From JBBEAM01 sp942491105 (GTDB lineage: Bacteria > Pseudomonadota > Alphaproteobacteria > Kiloniellales > DSM-21159): a stretch of 64,000 nucleotides of DNA. The stretch is taken from positions 372,001-436,000 of the forward strand of contig CALNZX010000002.1 in the NCBI GenBank assembly GCA_942491105.1. The letters run 5' to 3'. The notes below the pieces were generated by a model, which did not search any database, was not told the DNA's origin, and was given only the letters and a program-made list of their open reading frames with translations. Positions 43,316 to 51,571 of the stretch are shown piece by piece. Both the position numbers and the translations under genes were made by a program. Position 1 is the first letter of the stretch, and each line of letters starts with the position of its first letter.

Positions 43316-45550
43316 ATGGCTTTACTGGAAAACCCCCGTTTCGACCGTTCGAGCGGTCCGACGCTGCTGAGCCGCAAGGCAGCGGTGCGCCTGCATGGCG
43401 AGCTGAGCGATGCCGAGGGCCTGGTCGCGGCCTGGCCGTCCCTGCGGGAACGGCTGCAGGCGGTGCTGCGCGCCGTCGCGATTCAGGACCTGCCGGGCCA
43501 TGGTGATTCGGGTCAGGATGTATCGGGTCAGGGCTGGGCCGCGCCCGATCTCTCCGCCTTCGCGCAGCTGCCCCCCGCGATCTCCCTGGAAACCGCGAGC
43601 GAGGAGATCGGCCGTCTGCTCGCCGCGACCGCGGTCACCCTGCTCTATGCCGCGCGGGCGCCACGCGGGGCCTGGGGAACGGCCAAGGCCTCGCCGCCGC
43701 GGTTTTTCGCCTACTGGGACGACTGGATGTATGGCGTGGGAACGGCCGCCGCCGAGGGCAGCCTGGCCTTGATCGAGGCCGCCTACGCCGCTTCGGGGAA
43801 GTCCTCTCCGGAAAAGGCCGCGCTGGAGGAGGCTGCGATCACCGCCCTGGAAAAGCTGCGCGCGGCCCGCGTCGACGGCTTTATCTATCCCATGGTGCGC
43901 GCCGCCGAGGCGCGGGGAATCCCCTGGCGCCTGCTGGTCCGCAGGGATCTCGTCGTGGTCTATGGCCAGGGCCGGAAGCAGCGCTGGGTTCGCTCGACCC
44001 TGAGCGATGTCCAGAGCTACGCCAGCGTCTACATCACCCTGCGCAAGGATTTGACCAGCAAGCTGCTGGCCCAGGCCGGATTCCCGGTGCCCGAGCATCG
44101 CCTGGTCAAGAGCCGGGAGGAAGCCGCCGCCGCCGCCGGGGCGCTGCCCCATCCCCTGGTCGTCAAACCCTGCAACGGATCGCGCGCCGAGAACGTCACG
44201 CTGTGGCTGGACAGCGCCGAGAAGGTCGCCGCCGCCTACGATGCCTGCGGCCCCGAGGGCACCCCTGTCCTGGTCGAGTGCCAGGCCATGGGCGAGCCCT
44301 ACCGCATCACGGTGTTCGGCGGCCGCGCCATCGCCGCGGGCCGGCATTCCATACCCTCGGTGATCGGCGACGGCGTCTCGACCATCGAACAGCTGATGGC
44401 GGCCTGGGACCGGCGCAGTGAACTGCCGGTACGCGACGGCTATGCCCGCTATTACCCGATCGACCGCGCGTACTACGCGCAACAGATGCAGCGGCGTCTC
44501 CGGGAGCAGGGACTGAGCTTGAACGCCGTGGTCGAAGCGGGGCGCGAGGTGCTGCTCGGCTATGTGCCGAAACGCGATGGCGGCGGTCTCTATATCGACC
44601 TGACCGACCGCATCCATCCCGGCTTGATGCGCATGGCCGAGGAGATCGCCAAGGTGATCGGCAGCCCGACCTTGGGGGTCGATATCATCACCACGGACGT
44701 CACCCGGGCGCCGGGCGAAGTGCCCCTGGCGGTCAACGAGGTCAATTCCTCGCCCAGCCCGCGCGCCCAGGAGCAAGCCGATCCGCCGCGCCGGATCGCC
44801 GCCGAGTCCCTGGCGCATGTCTTTCCCGAGACCGGAGGCAAGAGCGAGAAGGGCGGCGATGCCGGGCGGATTCCGATCGCCGCCTTCTACGAATTCCCGG
44901 ACACGGCGGCGCTGGATATCCTGGAAAGCCTGCTGGCGCGGGCCGGCTGGACAGCGGGTGTCGCCGGGCCTCAAAGCGCGCGGATCGCCGGCTATGCGCT
45001 GCGCCCCGCAGGGGCCGGCGCCAGCCATCCCGGCATGGCGGTGCTGCGCGACCGCCGTCCCGACGCAGGGTTGTTCGGGATTGAACTCAAGGATCTCAGC
45101 CGCCGTGGCCTGCCCAGCGATCACGCCGATGTCGTCGCCCTGCCGCCGGGGGCGCTGGCGGGCAAGGCCGCGCTGCTGCGCCCGGCCGTCCGCGCGCTGG
45201 CGGCCCTGCCGGGGCGGCTGCTGCTGACCGCGCCGGGCGAAGCCCCTGCCTGGCTGCGCGAGGCCGCTGGCCAGCGCCGCTGGATCGCCGTCGCCGAGGC
45301 GGGTTCGCCGCCCCCCGCGCGGCCCGAAGGCGGCGAGCTGCTATGCTGCGAAAGGGACAGCGATGGGCGGACACGCGCCCTGCTCCACGGCAAGGACAGC
45401 AGCGATGTGCTGAGCGACCGTCTCGAGGAGGGGCGCAGGGATCAGGAGCTTTGGGCGCTGGCGGCGCTGCTCGGTTTCGGCTTCGCGCCCGAAGAAGTGC
45501 GCCGCCTGACGTTGCGCAGCGGGGAGGCACGGCATGACCTTAGTGCCTGA
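43316..45550 (+). CDS. Cyanophycin-synthetase-like ATP-grasp ligase 1 with degenerate Mur domain
   Basis: 744 residues, probably cytoplasmic. Residues 1-235 form a novel helical N-domain ending GIPWRLLVRRDLVVVYGQG, as in CphA. The ATP-grasp domain spans about 240-500: K244 (RKDLTSKLL), K284 (LVVKPCNGS), E321, IGDGVSTIEQL, D456 in LGVDIITTD and the metal ligands in AVNEVNSSP. From GRIPIAAFYEFPD (518 on) the tail follows a Mur-ligase plan, but the P-loop GTNGKTT is gone. It should couple an amino acid or peptide through an acyl phosphate, but substrates are unknown. CGGAGA precedes ATG 43316. Confidence 0.75.
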   Translation: MALLENPRFDRSSGPTLLSRKAAVRLHGELSDAEGLVAAWPSLRERLQAVLRAVAIQDLPGHGDSGQDVSGQGWAAPDLSAFAQLPPAISLETASEEIGRLLAATAVTLLYAARAPRGAWGTAKASPPRFFAYWDDWMYGVGTAAAEGSLALIEAAYAASGKSSPEKAALEEAAITALEKLRAARVDGFIYPMVRAAEARGIPWRLLVRRDLVVVYGQGRKQRWVRSTLSDVQSYASVYITLRKDLTSKLLAQAGFPVPEHRLVKSREEAAAAAGALPHPLVVKPCNGSRAENVTLWLDSAEKVAAAYDACGPEGTPVLVECQAMGEPYRITVFGGRAIAAGRHSIPSVIGDGVSTIEQLMAAWDRRSELPVRDGYARYYPIDRAYYAQQMQRRLREQGLSLNAVVEAGREVLLGYVPKRDGGGLYIDLTDRIHPGLMRMAEEIAKVIGSPTLGVDIITTDVTRAPGEVPLAVNEVNSSPSPRAQEQADPPRRIAAESLAHVFPETGGKSEKGGDAGRIPIAAFYEFPDTAALDILESLLARAGWTAGVAGPQSARIAGYALRPAGAGASHPGMAVLRDRRPDAGLFGIELKDLSRRGLPSDHADVVALPPGALAGKAALLRPAVRALAALPGRLLLTAPGEAPAWLREAAGQRRWIAVAEAGSPPPARPEGGELLCCERDSDGRTRALLHGKDSSDVLSDRLEEGRRDQELWALAALLGFGFAPEEVRRLTLRSGEARHDLSA

Positions 45551-47693
45551 GGCCGACATCCGGTCCTTTCGCGGCGCGAATCTGCTGGTTCCCCGCCCAT
45601 CCTCGATGCTCGAAATGGCGCTTCCGGACTGGCCGCGGCTGCAGACTGCGAAGCGCCGCGCGGCCCTCGCCGAAGAGCTGCGGACAGCGCTCAAGAGCGA
45701 CGATCGCCAGGGACACTGGGCCGAACTTTCGCGGCAGGCCGATCTTGGCGCTGCGGCATTCCTCGCGCCGCTTCTGGCCTTAACGGCGATCACACTGCAG
45801 CAGCGCATCGGCCGGCGGGTTATGCAGCAGCATTCCCTGGTCCTGGATTCCGGGAAAAGGCTGGGCGCGGTATGGGAACACTTCATTGCCTATGAAGGGC
45901 AGGCCGCGGGCCGCGCCGCCCTGGATCTCGTGTCGGGCTTCGCGGCGGGCCGCGGCGGCGGTGCCAAGGCCGCGGCCACGGCGGAGGCCGCGGTGGCCGC
46001 GCTGCGCGAAATGCTGCCCGATCCCGTCGCCGACGTGATCATGGAGGGAATGACGGCGCGCGGGCTGCCCTGGCGCATCTTCGATTATCAATGGCCCGGC
46101 TTCGAGGCTGGGTACGGCTGCCGCAGGCAACGACTGATGACCTCGATGCCGGACAGCCAGAGCCATGTCGACAGAATGGTTTTCCGCAACAAGTTCTACG
46201 CCGGCGCGATCCTGCGCGAAGCCGGACTGCCGATTCCCGATCACGCGATCGTCGGAAGCCCCGCACAGGCGGTCGCCGCCGCCGCGCGGATCGGCTATCC
46301 GGTCGTGGTCAAGCCCGTCGACGCCGGCCGCTCGAAAGGCGTGACGATAAATCTCACCTCGCCGGACAGCGTGCCCGAGGCCTTTGCCTTCGCCCGGCGC
46401 TTCGGTTCCGCGGTTCTGGTGGAGCGTTTTATTCCCGGTCTGCCCTACCGCATCCTGATTCTCGATGGCCAGGTGATCGCCGTGGCGCGGCGCGGCATCC
46501 CCAGCGTAACCGGGGACGGAAAACACAGCGTCCGCGCGCTGATCGAAAGCGAGAACGCGCGGCGCGAGCGGGAAAACCTCACCCTCAGCCAGCCTTTCCC
46601 CTTGATCAATATCGCCGCCTTCGAAGAGGAATGCATGCGGCGCCTCGCCGAGCAGGATCTGACGCTCGACGCGGTTCCGGCCAAGGATCGGGACGTCTGG
46701 CTGGCGCATCATGCGCAGCGCGGCCGGGGCGGGCTCAATGTCGATGTCACCTCGCAGATGCACCCGGATCACCTCGATCTGGCGGCGCAGGTCGCGGCGA
46801 TCATGCGGTGTCCGATGATCGGCATCGACTTCATTACGCCGGATATCTGCCGCTCCTTCAGGGAGGTTCCCAGCGGCATCAACGAGGTCAATATCGAACC
46901 GGCCCTGAACCTGCACATGCGCATGACGCGGGCACCGCGCGACGTCGTGGCGCCCTTGCTGGACAAGCTTTTTCCCGCTGGCGACGATGGCCGCATACCC
47001 ATGCTGGCGGTGCATGGCGCCGCCGCCGCGCCGCTTGGGCTGCTGCGCCGGGCCCTGCGACTCGCCGGCCACCGCGTCGGCTTCGCGGCCCGCGATGGCC
47101 GGGCGTGGATCGGCGAGGATGCATTCTCGTTTCGCGGCGCGCCCGACCAGCGCATCGCAAGCTTGCTGTTCGATCCGCGCGTCGAGGCCTTGATATTCGA
47201 GCTGAACAAGGAAGACTTCAACCGCGGCTTCGCTTTCGATCTCTGCGATGCCGTGCTCACTTTGCCCGGTCAGGCGCGGTTCGATAAGCACGACGTCGCC
47301 CGCGCCAGATTGCTGCAAGGCATGACCCGCCGCTGCCAGGTTTTGCCGCTGGAACATCTCGAAGCCTGGCAACGCGACGTCGGCGCCTTGCCCCAGCCGG
47401 CCGTTTTGTTCAGCGAGTCGCCGGGTCTGGAGATCGCGGAGCTGGCCGGGACGATGCAGGCCGGCCACAAGATCGTCGGCATCGCCGCCGGCGCGCCGGG
47501 CGCGCTGGGCATTTTCCTGGAGGGCCATTTCGATCTGCTCGTCAAGCTCGCGGCCGATGCGGATCGCGGCGCCATAAGGGAAGCTCTGCTCGCCGCCGCC
47601 GGGCTGCTCGGCCTCGGCTTCGCGCCGCAGGAGGCCCGCCGTTATCTCAACGATGCCATGATGCATGGTAGCGGCGCGGAGGCGGCGGAGTGA
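45534..47693 (+). CDS. Cyanophycin-synthetase-like ATP-grasp ligase 2 with degenerate Mur domain
   Basis: 719 residues, paralogue of the preceding gene and overlapping it by 17 bp. ATP-grasp domain about 215-480: K220, K260 in GYPVVVKPVDAGRSKGV, E297, SVTGDGKHSVRAL, D432 in MIGIDFITPD and ligands in INEVNIEP. The C-terminal part (486-580) matches the Mur-ligase section of CphA (GRIPMLAVHGAAAAPLGLL, FDPRVEALIFELNKEDFNRG, FDLCDAVLTL). Where the ATP P-loop should be, HGAAAAPL is found, so this site cannot bind ATP normally. It likely acts with ligases 1 and 3 in one pathway. Confidence 0.78.
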   Translation: MTLVPEADIRSFRGANLLVPRPSSMLEMALPDWPRLQTAKRRAALAEELRTALKSDDRQGHWAELSRQADLGAAAFLAPLLALTAITLQQRIGRRVMQQHSLVLDSGKRLGAVWEHFIAYEGQAAGRAALDLVSGFAAGRGGGAKAAATAEAAVAALREMLPDPVADVIMEGMTARGLPWRIFDYQWPGFEAGYGCRRQRLMTSMPDSQSHVDRMVFRNKFYAGAILREAGLPIPDHAIVGSPAQAVAAAARIGYPVVVKPVDAGRSKGVTINLTSPDSVPEAFAFARRFGSAVLVERFIPGLPYRILILDGQVIAVARRGIPSVTGDGKHSVRALIESENARRERENLTLSQPFPLINIAAFEEECMRRLAEQDLTLDAVPAKDRDVWLAHHAQRGRGGLNVDVTSQMHPDHLDLAAQVAAIMRCPMIGIDFITPDICRSFREVPSGINEVNIEPALNLHMRMTRAPRDVVAPLLDKLFPAGDDGRIPMLAVHGAAAAPLGLLRRALRLAGHRVGFAARDGRAWIGEDAFSFRGAPDQRIASLLFDPRVEALIFELNKEDFNRGFAFDLCDAVLTLPGQARFDKHDVARARLLQGMTRRCQVLPLEHLEAWQRDVGALPQPAVLFSESPGLEIAELAGTMQAGHKIVGIAAGAPGALGIFLEGHFDLLVKLAADADRGAIREALLAAAGLLGLGFAPQEARRYLNDAMMHGSGAEAAE

Positions 47694-48571
47694 AGACCTG
47701 GATTCTCGCCAATCCGCCGCCGGTGTCCGAGGACACGGCCTATCTGATCGGCCGGGTGACCTCGCACAGCGACAGGGTGACGGTGACCTACGTCGCGGAG
47801 CAGGACCGTGAGATTCCGGCGCCGCCACCGGGCATCGAAGTCATCCTCAACCGCAGCTTCAACACCCAGCCGGACTTTCTGCTGGGCCTCGACGATCTTG
47901 CCGCGCGGCTTGGCATCGCCGTCTGCAACCCCGGCGCCGCCACGCTGGCGGCCTGCGACAAGCGCAGCTACATCGACGACTATCCCGATGTTATTCCCGA
48001 GACGCGGGTGGTCGATAGCCGCGATGCGCTGCGGGCGGCCTGGCGCGAGCTTGGCGGCGACATCGTGGTCAAGGAGCCTTTCGGAAAGCACGGCAAGCAG
48101 GTCGAGCGCCTGCATAGCGCGGAGGATCTGCCGGCCGCCGAGGCCCTGCTGGCGGCATCGCGCTGCGGCGCCCTCGTGGCGCAGACCTTTTGCAGCGGCT
48201 TTCTGGCCGGCGATAAGCGGGTGATCGCGCAGCGCGACCCGGCGGGCGGCTATCGCGCCGTGGCGTGGTTTCAGCGGGTGCCCTGTCCGGGCGGCTGGAA
48301 AAGCAATGTCAGCGCGGGGGGCAGCGTGATCGATTGCGATCTCAGCGCCTCCGAGATCGCCCTGGCCGAGGAACTCGCCGCGCGCAGCGGACTCGACTAT
48401 GTCGGGCTCGATCTGGCGGAGCACCAGGGGCGCGTGCTGTTGATCGAAACCAACAGCTATACCGGGGGCCACGTCAACTTCGATATTCAGCGCCGTGCCA
48501 GCACCGGCGATGCCTTCGCCGCCTTCGTCGCGCAGCTCGCCAGACAGGGGCGCGGCGCGGCGCCGGCTTAG
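47690..48571 (+). CDS. Glutathione-synthetase/RimK-like ATP-grasp ligase 3
   Basis: 293 residues. Starts at GTG 47690 overlapping the previous stop (GTGA), with GGAGG upstream. N-terminal pre-ATP-grasp domain (to about 95), then ATP-grasp: GGDIVVKEPFGKHGKQVE, the acidic YVGLDLAEHQG and LIETNSYTGGHVNFD as Mg/ATP ligands. Nearest to GshB-type single-domain ligases that extend a peptide by one residue. No glutathione genes are nearby, so it most probably completes or starts the product of the two CphA-like ligases. It is the last gene of the operon. Confidence 0.78.
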   Translation: MKTWILANPPPVSEDTAYLIGRVTSHSDRVTVTYVAEQDREIPAPPPGIEVILNRSFNTQPDFLLGLDDLAARLGIAVCNPGAATLAACDKRSYIDDYPDVIPETRVVDSRDALRAAWRELGGDIVVKEPFGKHGKQVERLHSAEDLPAAEALLAASRCGALVAQTFCSGFLAGDKRVIAQRDPAGGYRAVAWFQRVPCPGGWKSNVSAGGSVIDCDLSASEIALAEELAARSGLDYVGLDLAEHQGRVLLIETNSYTGGHVNFDIQRRASTGDAFAAFVAQLARQGRGAAPA

Positions 48572-48575
48572 CCGG

Positions 48576-48848
48576 TCAGTCGCTGGCCGCGCGCCCGGAC
48601 TTCGCGCTAAGGCGGGGGAATTTCAGGCCGGCGATCCAGACGCGCAGCCTGCGGAACCACAGCATCACGGTCCTGCGGACGTGCTGATTGCCGCTGTACA
48701 TCACCACCACGCCGAGCGGCAGCATCCAGATCCCGAGCACCGGCAGGAAGCTGAAGATGCCGCCGAAAATCAACAGCAGGCCGATGAAGAAGCGTACCAG
48801 CAGCGGCCAGGCCAGCAAGCGGCGAAGATAAGGGTTCGGGCGTCTCAT
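48576..48848 (-). CDS. Small two-helix membrane protein (PGPGW-like)
   Basis: A 90-residue protein with two hydrophobic helices, RFFIGLLLIFGGIFSFLPVLG and WMLPLGVVVMYSG, separated by a short polar loop, and a basic C-terminus (RRTVMLWFRRLRVW). It resembles small PGPGW-type transmembrane proteins of unknown role. It converges on the ATP-grasp operon (4 bp apart). ATG 48848 is preceded by AGGAT. A longer upstream frame is not supported. Confidence 0.7.
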   Translation of the reverse strand: MRRPNPYLRRLLAWPLLVRFFIGLLLIFGGIFSFLPVLGIWMLPLGVVVMYSGNQHVRRTVMLWFRRLRVWIAGLKFPRLSAKSGRAASD

Positions 48849-48978
48849 GGTCGGTTCTATCCTGAAAAATCCAGAGCGATCAGAACACCGTAAAGTGGCG
48901 AAATAGCGGCTCCCGCCGCCGGGCCAACCGGCCGGGATAAACCTTGTTGCCGGCGCCCGCGCCGCCAATACTCCCTGT

Positions 48979-49659
48979 ATGTCTTTGAAGCGCCATTTCA
49001 CCCGCGAGGATCCCTACAGCCGGACGGAGGAGGCCATCCATGCCCTGACCCATGGCATCGGCGCGGCGCTTTCGGTTGCGGCGCTGGCCGCCCTGTTGAG
49101 CCTCGCCCTGGAACGCGGCGCGGGCACCGCCATCGTCGCCGCGGCGGTATACGGCCTCGCCTTGATCATCCTGTTTCTGGCCTCGACGCTGCACCACGCC
49201 CTGCCGGAAGGCCGCGCCAAGTCGGTCTTCCTGGATGTCGATCACTGCGCCATCTATCTGCTGATCGCCGGCACCTATACGCCCTTCGCGCTGCTCGCCC
49301 TGCCGCCGGCTCTGGGATGGAGCGTGTTTACGGGGGTCTGGATTCTGGCGGTCCTGGGGATTTCGCTGAAGCTCGCCGACTCCTACCTGCGGTCGCTGCG
49401 GTGGGAAGGCGCGGTTTCCGTGATTCTCTACCTGGTCATGGGCTGGCTCGGGGTGATCCTCGCCGGCCCGGATTTGATCGCGGGATTGAGCTATGGCGGG
49501 CTGGTCTGGCTGCTCGCCGGCGGCCTGCTCTATACCCTTGGCGTCGGTTTCTATGTCTGGCGCGGGCTGCGCTACAACCACGTGATCTGGCATTGCACGG
49601 TGCTGCTCGCGGCGGCCGCCCACTTCATCGCCATTTATGGCTACGTGCTGCCGGTCTAG
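48979..49659 (+). CDS. Hemolysin III / PAQR-family membrane protein (TrhA-like)
   Basis: 226 residues, seven hydrophobic helices. Signatures: AIHALTHGIGAALSV (with the conserved His), FLASTLHHALPEGRA, LDVDHCAIYLLIAGTYTP and a last-helix HCTVLLAAAAHFIAIYGYV. The three His and the Asp form the zinc site of the PAQR/hemolysin III fold. Bacterial TrhA affects membrane energetics and fluidity; true hemolytic activity is doubtful. It is close upstream of the caspase array (91 bp) on the same strand but probably separate. Confidence 0.93.
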   Translation: MSLKRHFTREDPYSRTEEAIHALTHGIGAALSVAALAALLSLALERGAGTAIVAAAVYGLALIILFLASTLHHALPEGRAKSVFLDVDHCAIYLLIAGTYTPFALLALPPALGWSVFTGVWILAVLGISLKLADSYLRSLRWEGAVSVILYLVMGWLGVILAGPDLIAGLSYGGLVWLLAGGLLYTLGVGFYVWRGLRYNHVIWHCTVLLAAAAHFIAIYGYVLPV

Positions 49660-49749
49660 AAGCCGAGTCCGGCATGGCGGCGGCGAGGGTGACTCCGGAC
49701 GGCACTTTGCCGTACCCTTTTGGCACCATGACCGCTGGGGGTATGGGTG

Positions 49750-51543
49750 ATGTTCAAGACTGCTGTCCACGGCATCGTGCCGATGGTTCTGGCCGGTCTG
49801 GTCTTCGCGTCCGTTAGCTGGGCGGCGGCGGGCGATAGCGCCGTCTACGTCGAGCTGCGCGGCGAGGACATTGCCGACGCGCCCGTCGTCGAACGCTGGA
49901 AGCTCTACGACGCGAGCTACGCCCTGGTGATCGGGATCGACGACTACAGCCAGGGCTGGCCGCGGTTGTCCAACGCCGTCAAGGACGCCGAAGCCGTGGC
50001 CGCGAGCCTTGCCGAGCGCGGCTTCGAAGTCTCGACGCTGCGCAATCCCGACGGTGAGCAGCTGCGCAGCGCGCTGCGCAACTTCTTCGCTTTCAAGGGC
50101 TCCGATCCGCAGGCGCGCCTGTTCATCTGGTTCGCCGGGCATGGCTATACCGAACTGGGGGAGGGCTACCTCGTCCCGGCCGACGCGCCCGACCCCAGCG
50201 AGCCCGCGTTCCGCGCCGTCGCCCTGCACATGGGCGACGTCGGCTCCATGGTGCGGATCGCCCGGTCCAAGCACGTTTTCGCGGTCTTCGATTCCTGCTT
50301 CGCGGGGACCATCTTCAACAGCAGCCGGGCCCGGCCTCCGGCCGCCATTACCCGGGCGGCGACACAGCCGGTACGCCAGTTCCTGACCTCCGGCGACGCC
50401 GATCAGCAGGTCGCCGACGACGGCTCCTTCCGCCGGCTGTTTCTCAAGGCGCTGGCGGGTGACGAGCAGGTGGACGCCAATCGCGACGGCTATCTTACCG
50501 GCAGCGAGCTCAGCCTCTATCTCGAGGACCGGGTGGTCAATCTGACGAACTCGGCGCAGACGCCGCGCAGCGGCAAGCTGCGCGATCAGCGTTTCGACCA
50601 GGGCGATTTTATTTTCCTGCTGCCCGCCAGCGCCGGGCGTCAAAGCGCGGCGGCCGGGGAAACGCCCTCGGGCGAGGCGACAGGATCCCGGGCCTTGGCG
50701 GCGCCCGATCCCGAGCTCGCTGTCGAGCTGGCGTTCTGGGATGCGATCAAGAACAGCGACAGCGCCGAGGATTACCAGGCCTATCTGACCGCCTATCCGC
50801 AAGGCCGCTTCGCCGTGCTGGCCGACTCGCGGATGACGCGGCTGGAGACGGGCGCCGCCGCGCGCGAGGCCGAGGATGCGCGGCATCATCAGGCGGAGGC
50901 GGAGCTGGAGGCGCAGGCCAGCGCGCAGCTCGCCGCGCTTGCGCCGCAGGCGCACGAGGACCCCGCCGAGCATGCAGAGATGGCGCTCGGCCTCGGCCGC
51001 GGCGACCGCAAGGAGCTTCAGCAAGCCCTGACCGCGCTGGGCTTCGATACCAAGGGCGTCGACGGCTTTTTCGGCCCCGCCACCCGCAAGGCGATCAAGG
51101 ACTACCAGCTTTCCAAGGCGAGCGCGCCGACGGGCTATCTGACCGCAGATCTGGCCAGTGCGCTGCTCGCCGAGGCGCCGCGCCCGGCCGAACCCGCGCA
51201 AACGGCGTCGGTTCCGCCGCCGCCGGCGATCTCCAAAAACGAAGCCGCCGCCTACATTCGCGCCAACGCCAGCGCCATGAAACGCGACCTCATGGAATAC
51301 AATCAGCGCTACCGTGCCATTCTCGGCAGTTACGGCGGCGCCGCCGAGCGTCTCGACATCGTGTCCTGGCAAGTCGAGCGGGTCAGCGGCGACGAAGCCG
51401 TTGTTGCCGTGAGCTATCGCGAGCCGATCGTTGTTCTGGCCGGCAATAGCGGGACGCAGAAGTTTCTGTTGAAATGGACGGGGGCCGGTTTTGCCTTCGT
51501 TGGGCATGAAGCCGAGGGCTCGATGCGTCGCGCGGGGGGCTAG
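49750..51543 (+). CDS. Exported caspase-like protease 1 with peptidoglycan-binding domain
   Basis: 597 residues. Signal peptide 1-26 (MVLAGLVFASVSWAAA). Caspase (C14) domain about 45-290 with dyad H131 (WFAGHGYTELGEGYL) and C183 (VFAVFDSCFAGTIF). Residues 242-253 form an EF-hand-like loop, DANRDGYLTGSE. A linker repeat FWDAIKNSDSAEDYQAYL follows, then a PG_binding_1 domain (LQQALTALGFDTKGVDGFFG, about 425-470), Pro-rich linker and a C-terminal domain ending RRAGG. Likely periplasmic, tethered to the cell wall. ATG 49750 is chosen (GGGGGT upstream). First of three paralogues. Confidence 0.85.
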   Translation: MFKTAVHGIVPMVLAGLVFASVSWAAAGDSAVYVELRGEDIADAPVVERWKLYDASYALVIGIDDYSQGWPRLSNAVKDAEAVAASLAERGFEVSTLRNPDGEQLRSALRNFFAFKGSDPQARLFIWFAGHGYTELGEGYLVPADAPDPSEPAFRAVALHMGDVGSMVRIARSKHVFAVFDSCFAGTIFNSSRARPPAAITRAATQPVRQFLTSGDADQQVADDGSFRRLFLKALAGDEQVDANRDGYLTGSELSLYLEDRVVNLTNSAQTPRSGKLRDQRFDQGDFIFLLPASAGRQSAAAGETPSGEATGSRALAAPDPELAVELAFWDAIKNSDSAEDYQAYLTAYPQGRFAVLADSRMTRLETGAAAREAEDARHHQAEAELEAQASAQLAALAPQAHEDPAEHAEMALGLGRGDRKELQQALTALGFDTKGVDGFFGPATRKAIKDYQLSKASAPTGYLTADLASALLAEAPRPAEPAQTASVPPPPAISKNEAAAYIRANASAMKRDLMEYNQRYRAILGSYGGAAERLDIVSWQVERVSGDEAVVAVSYREPIVVLAGNSGTQKFLLKWTGAGFAFVGHEAEGSMRRAGG

Positions 51544-51571
51544 CTGCCGCGTAGATGCTGGGGGAAGTGCA

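Noticed and set aside
48880..51507. An 875-codon minus-strand frame through the TrhA and caspase 1 genes
   Set aside because: Complement of two well-supported genes; composition is low-complexity Gly/Arg/Ala.
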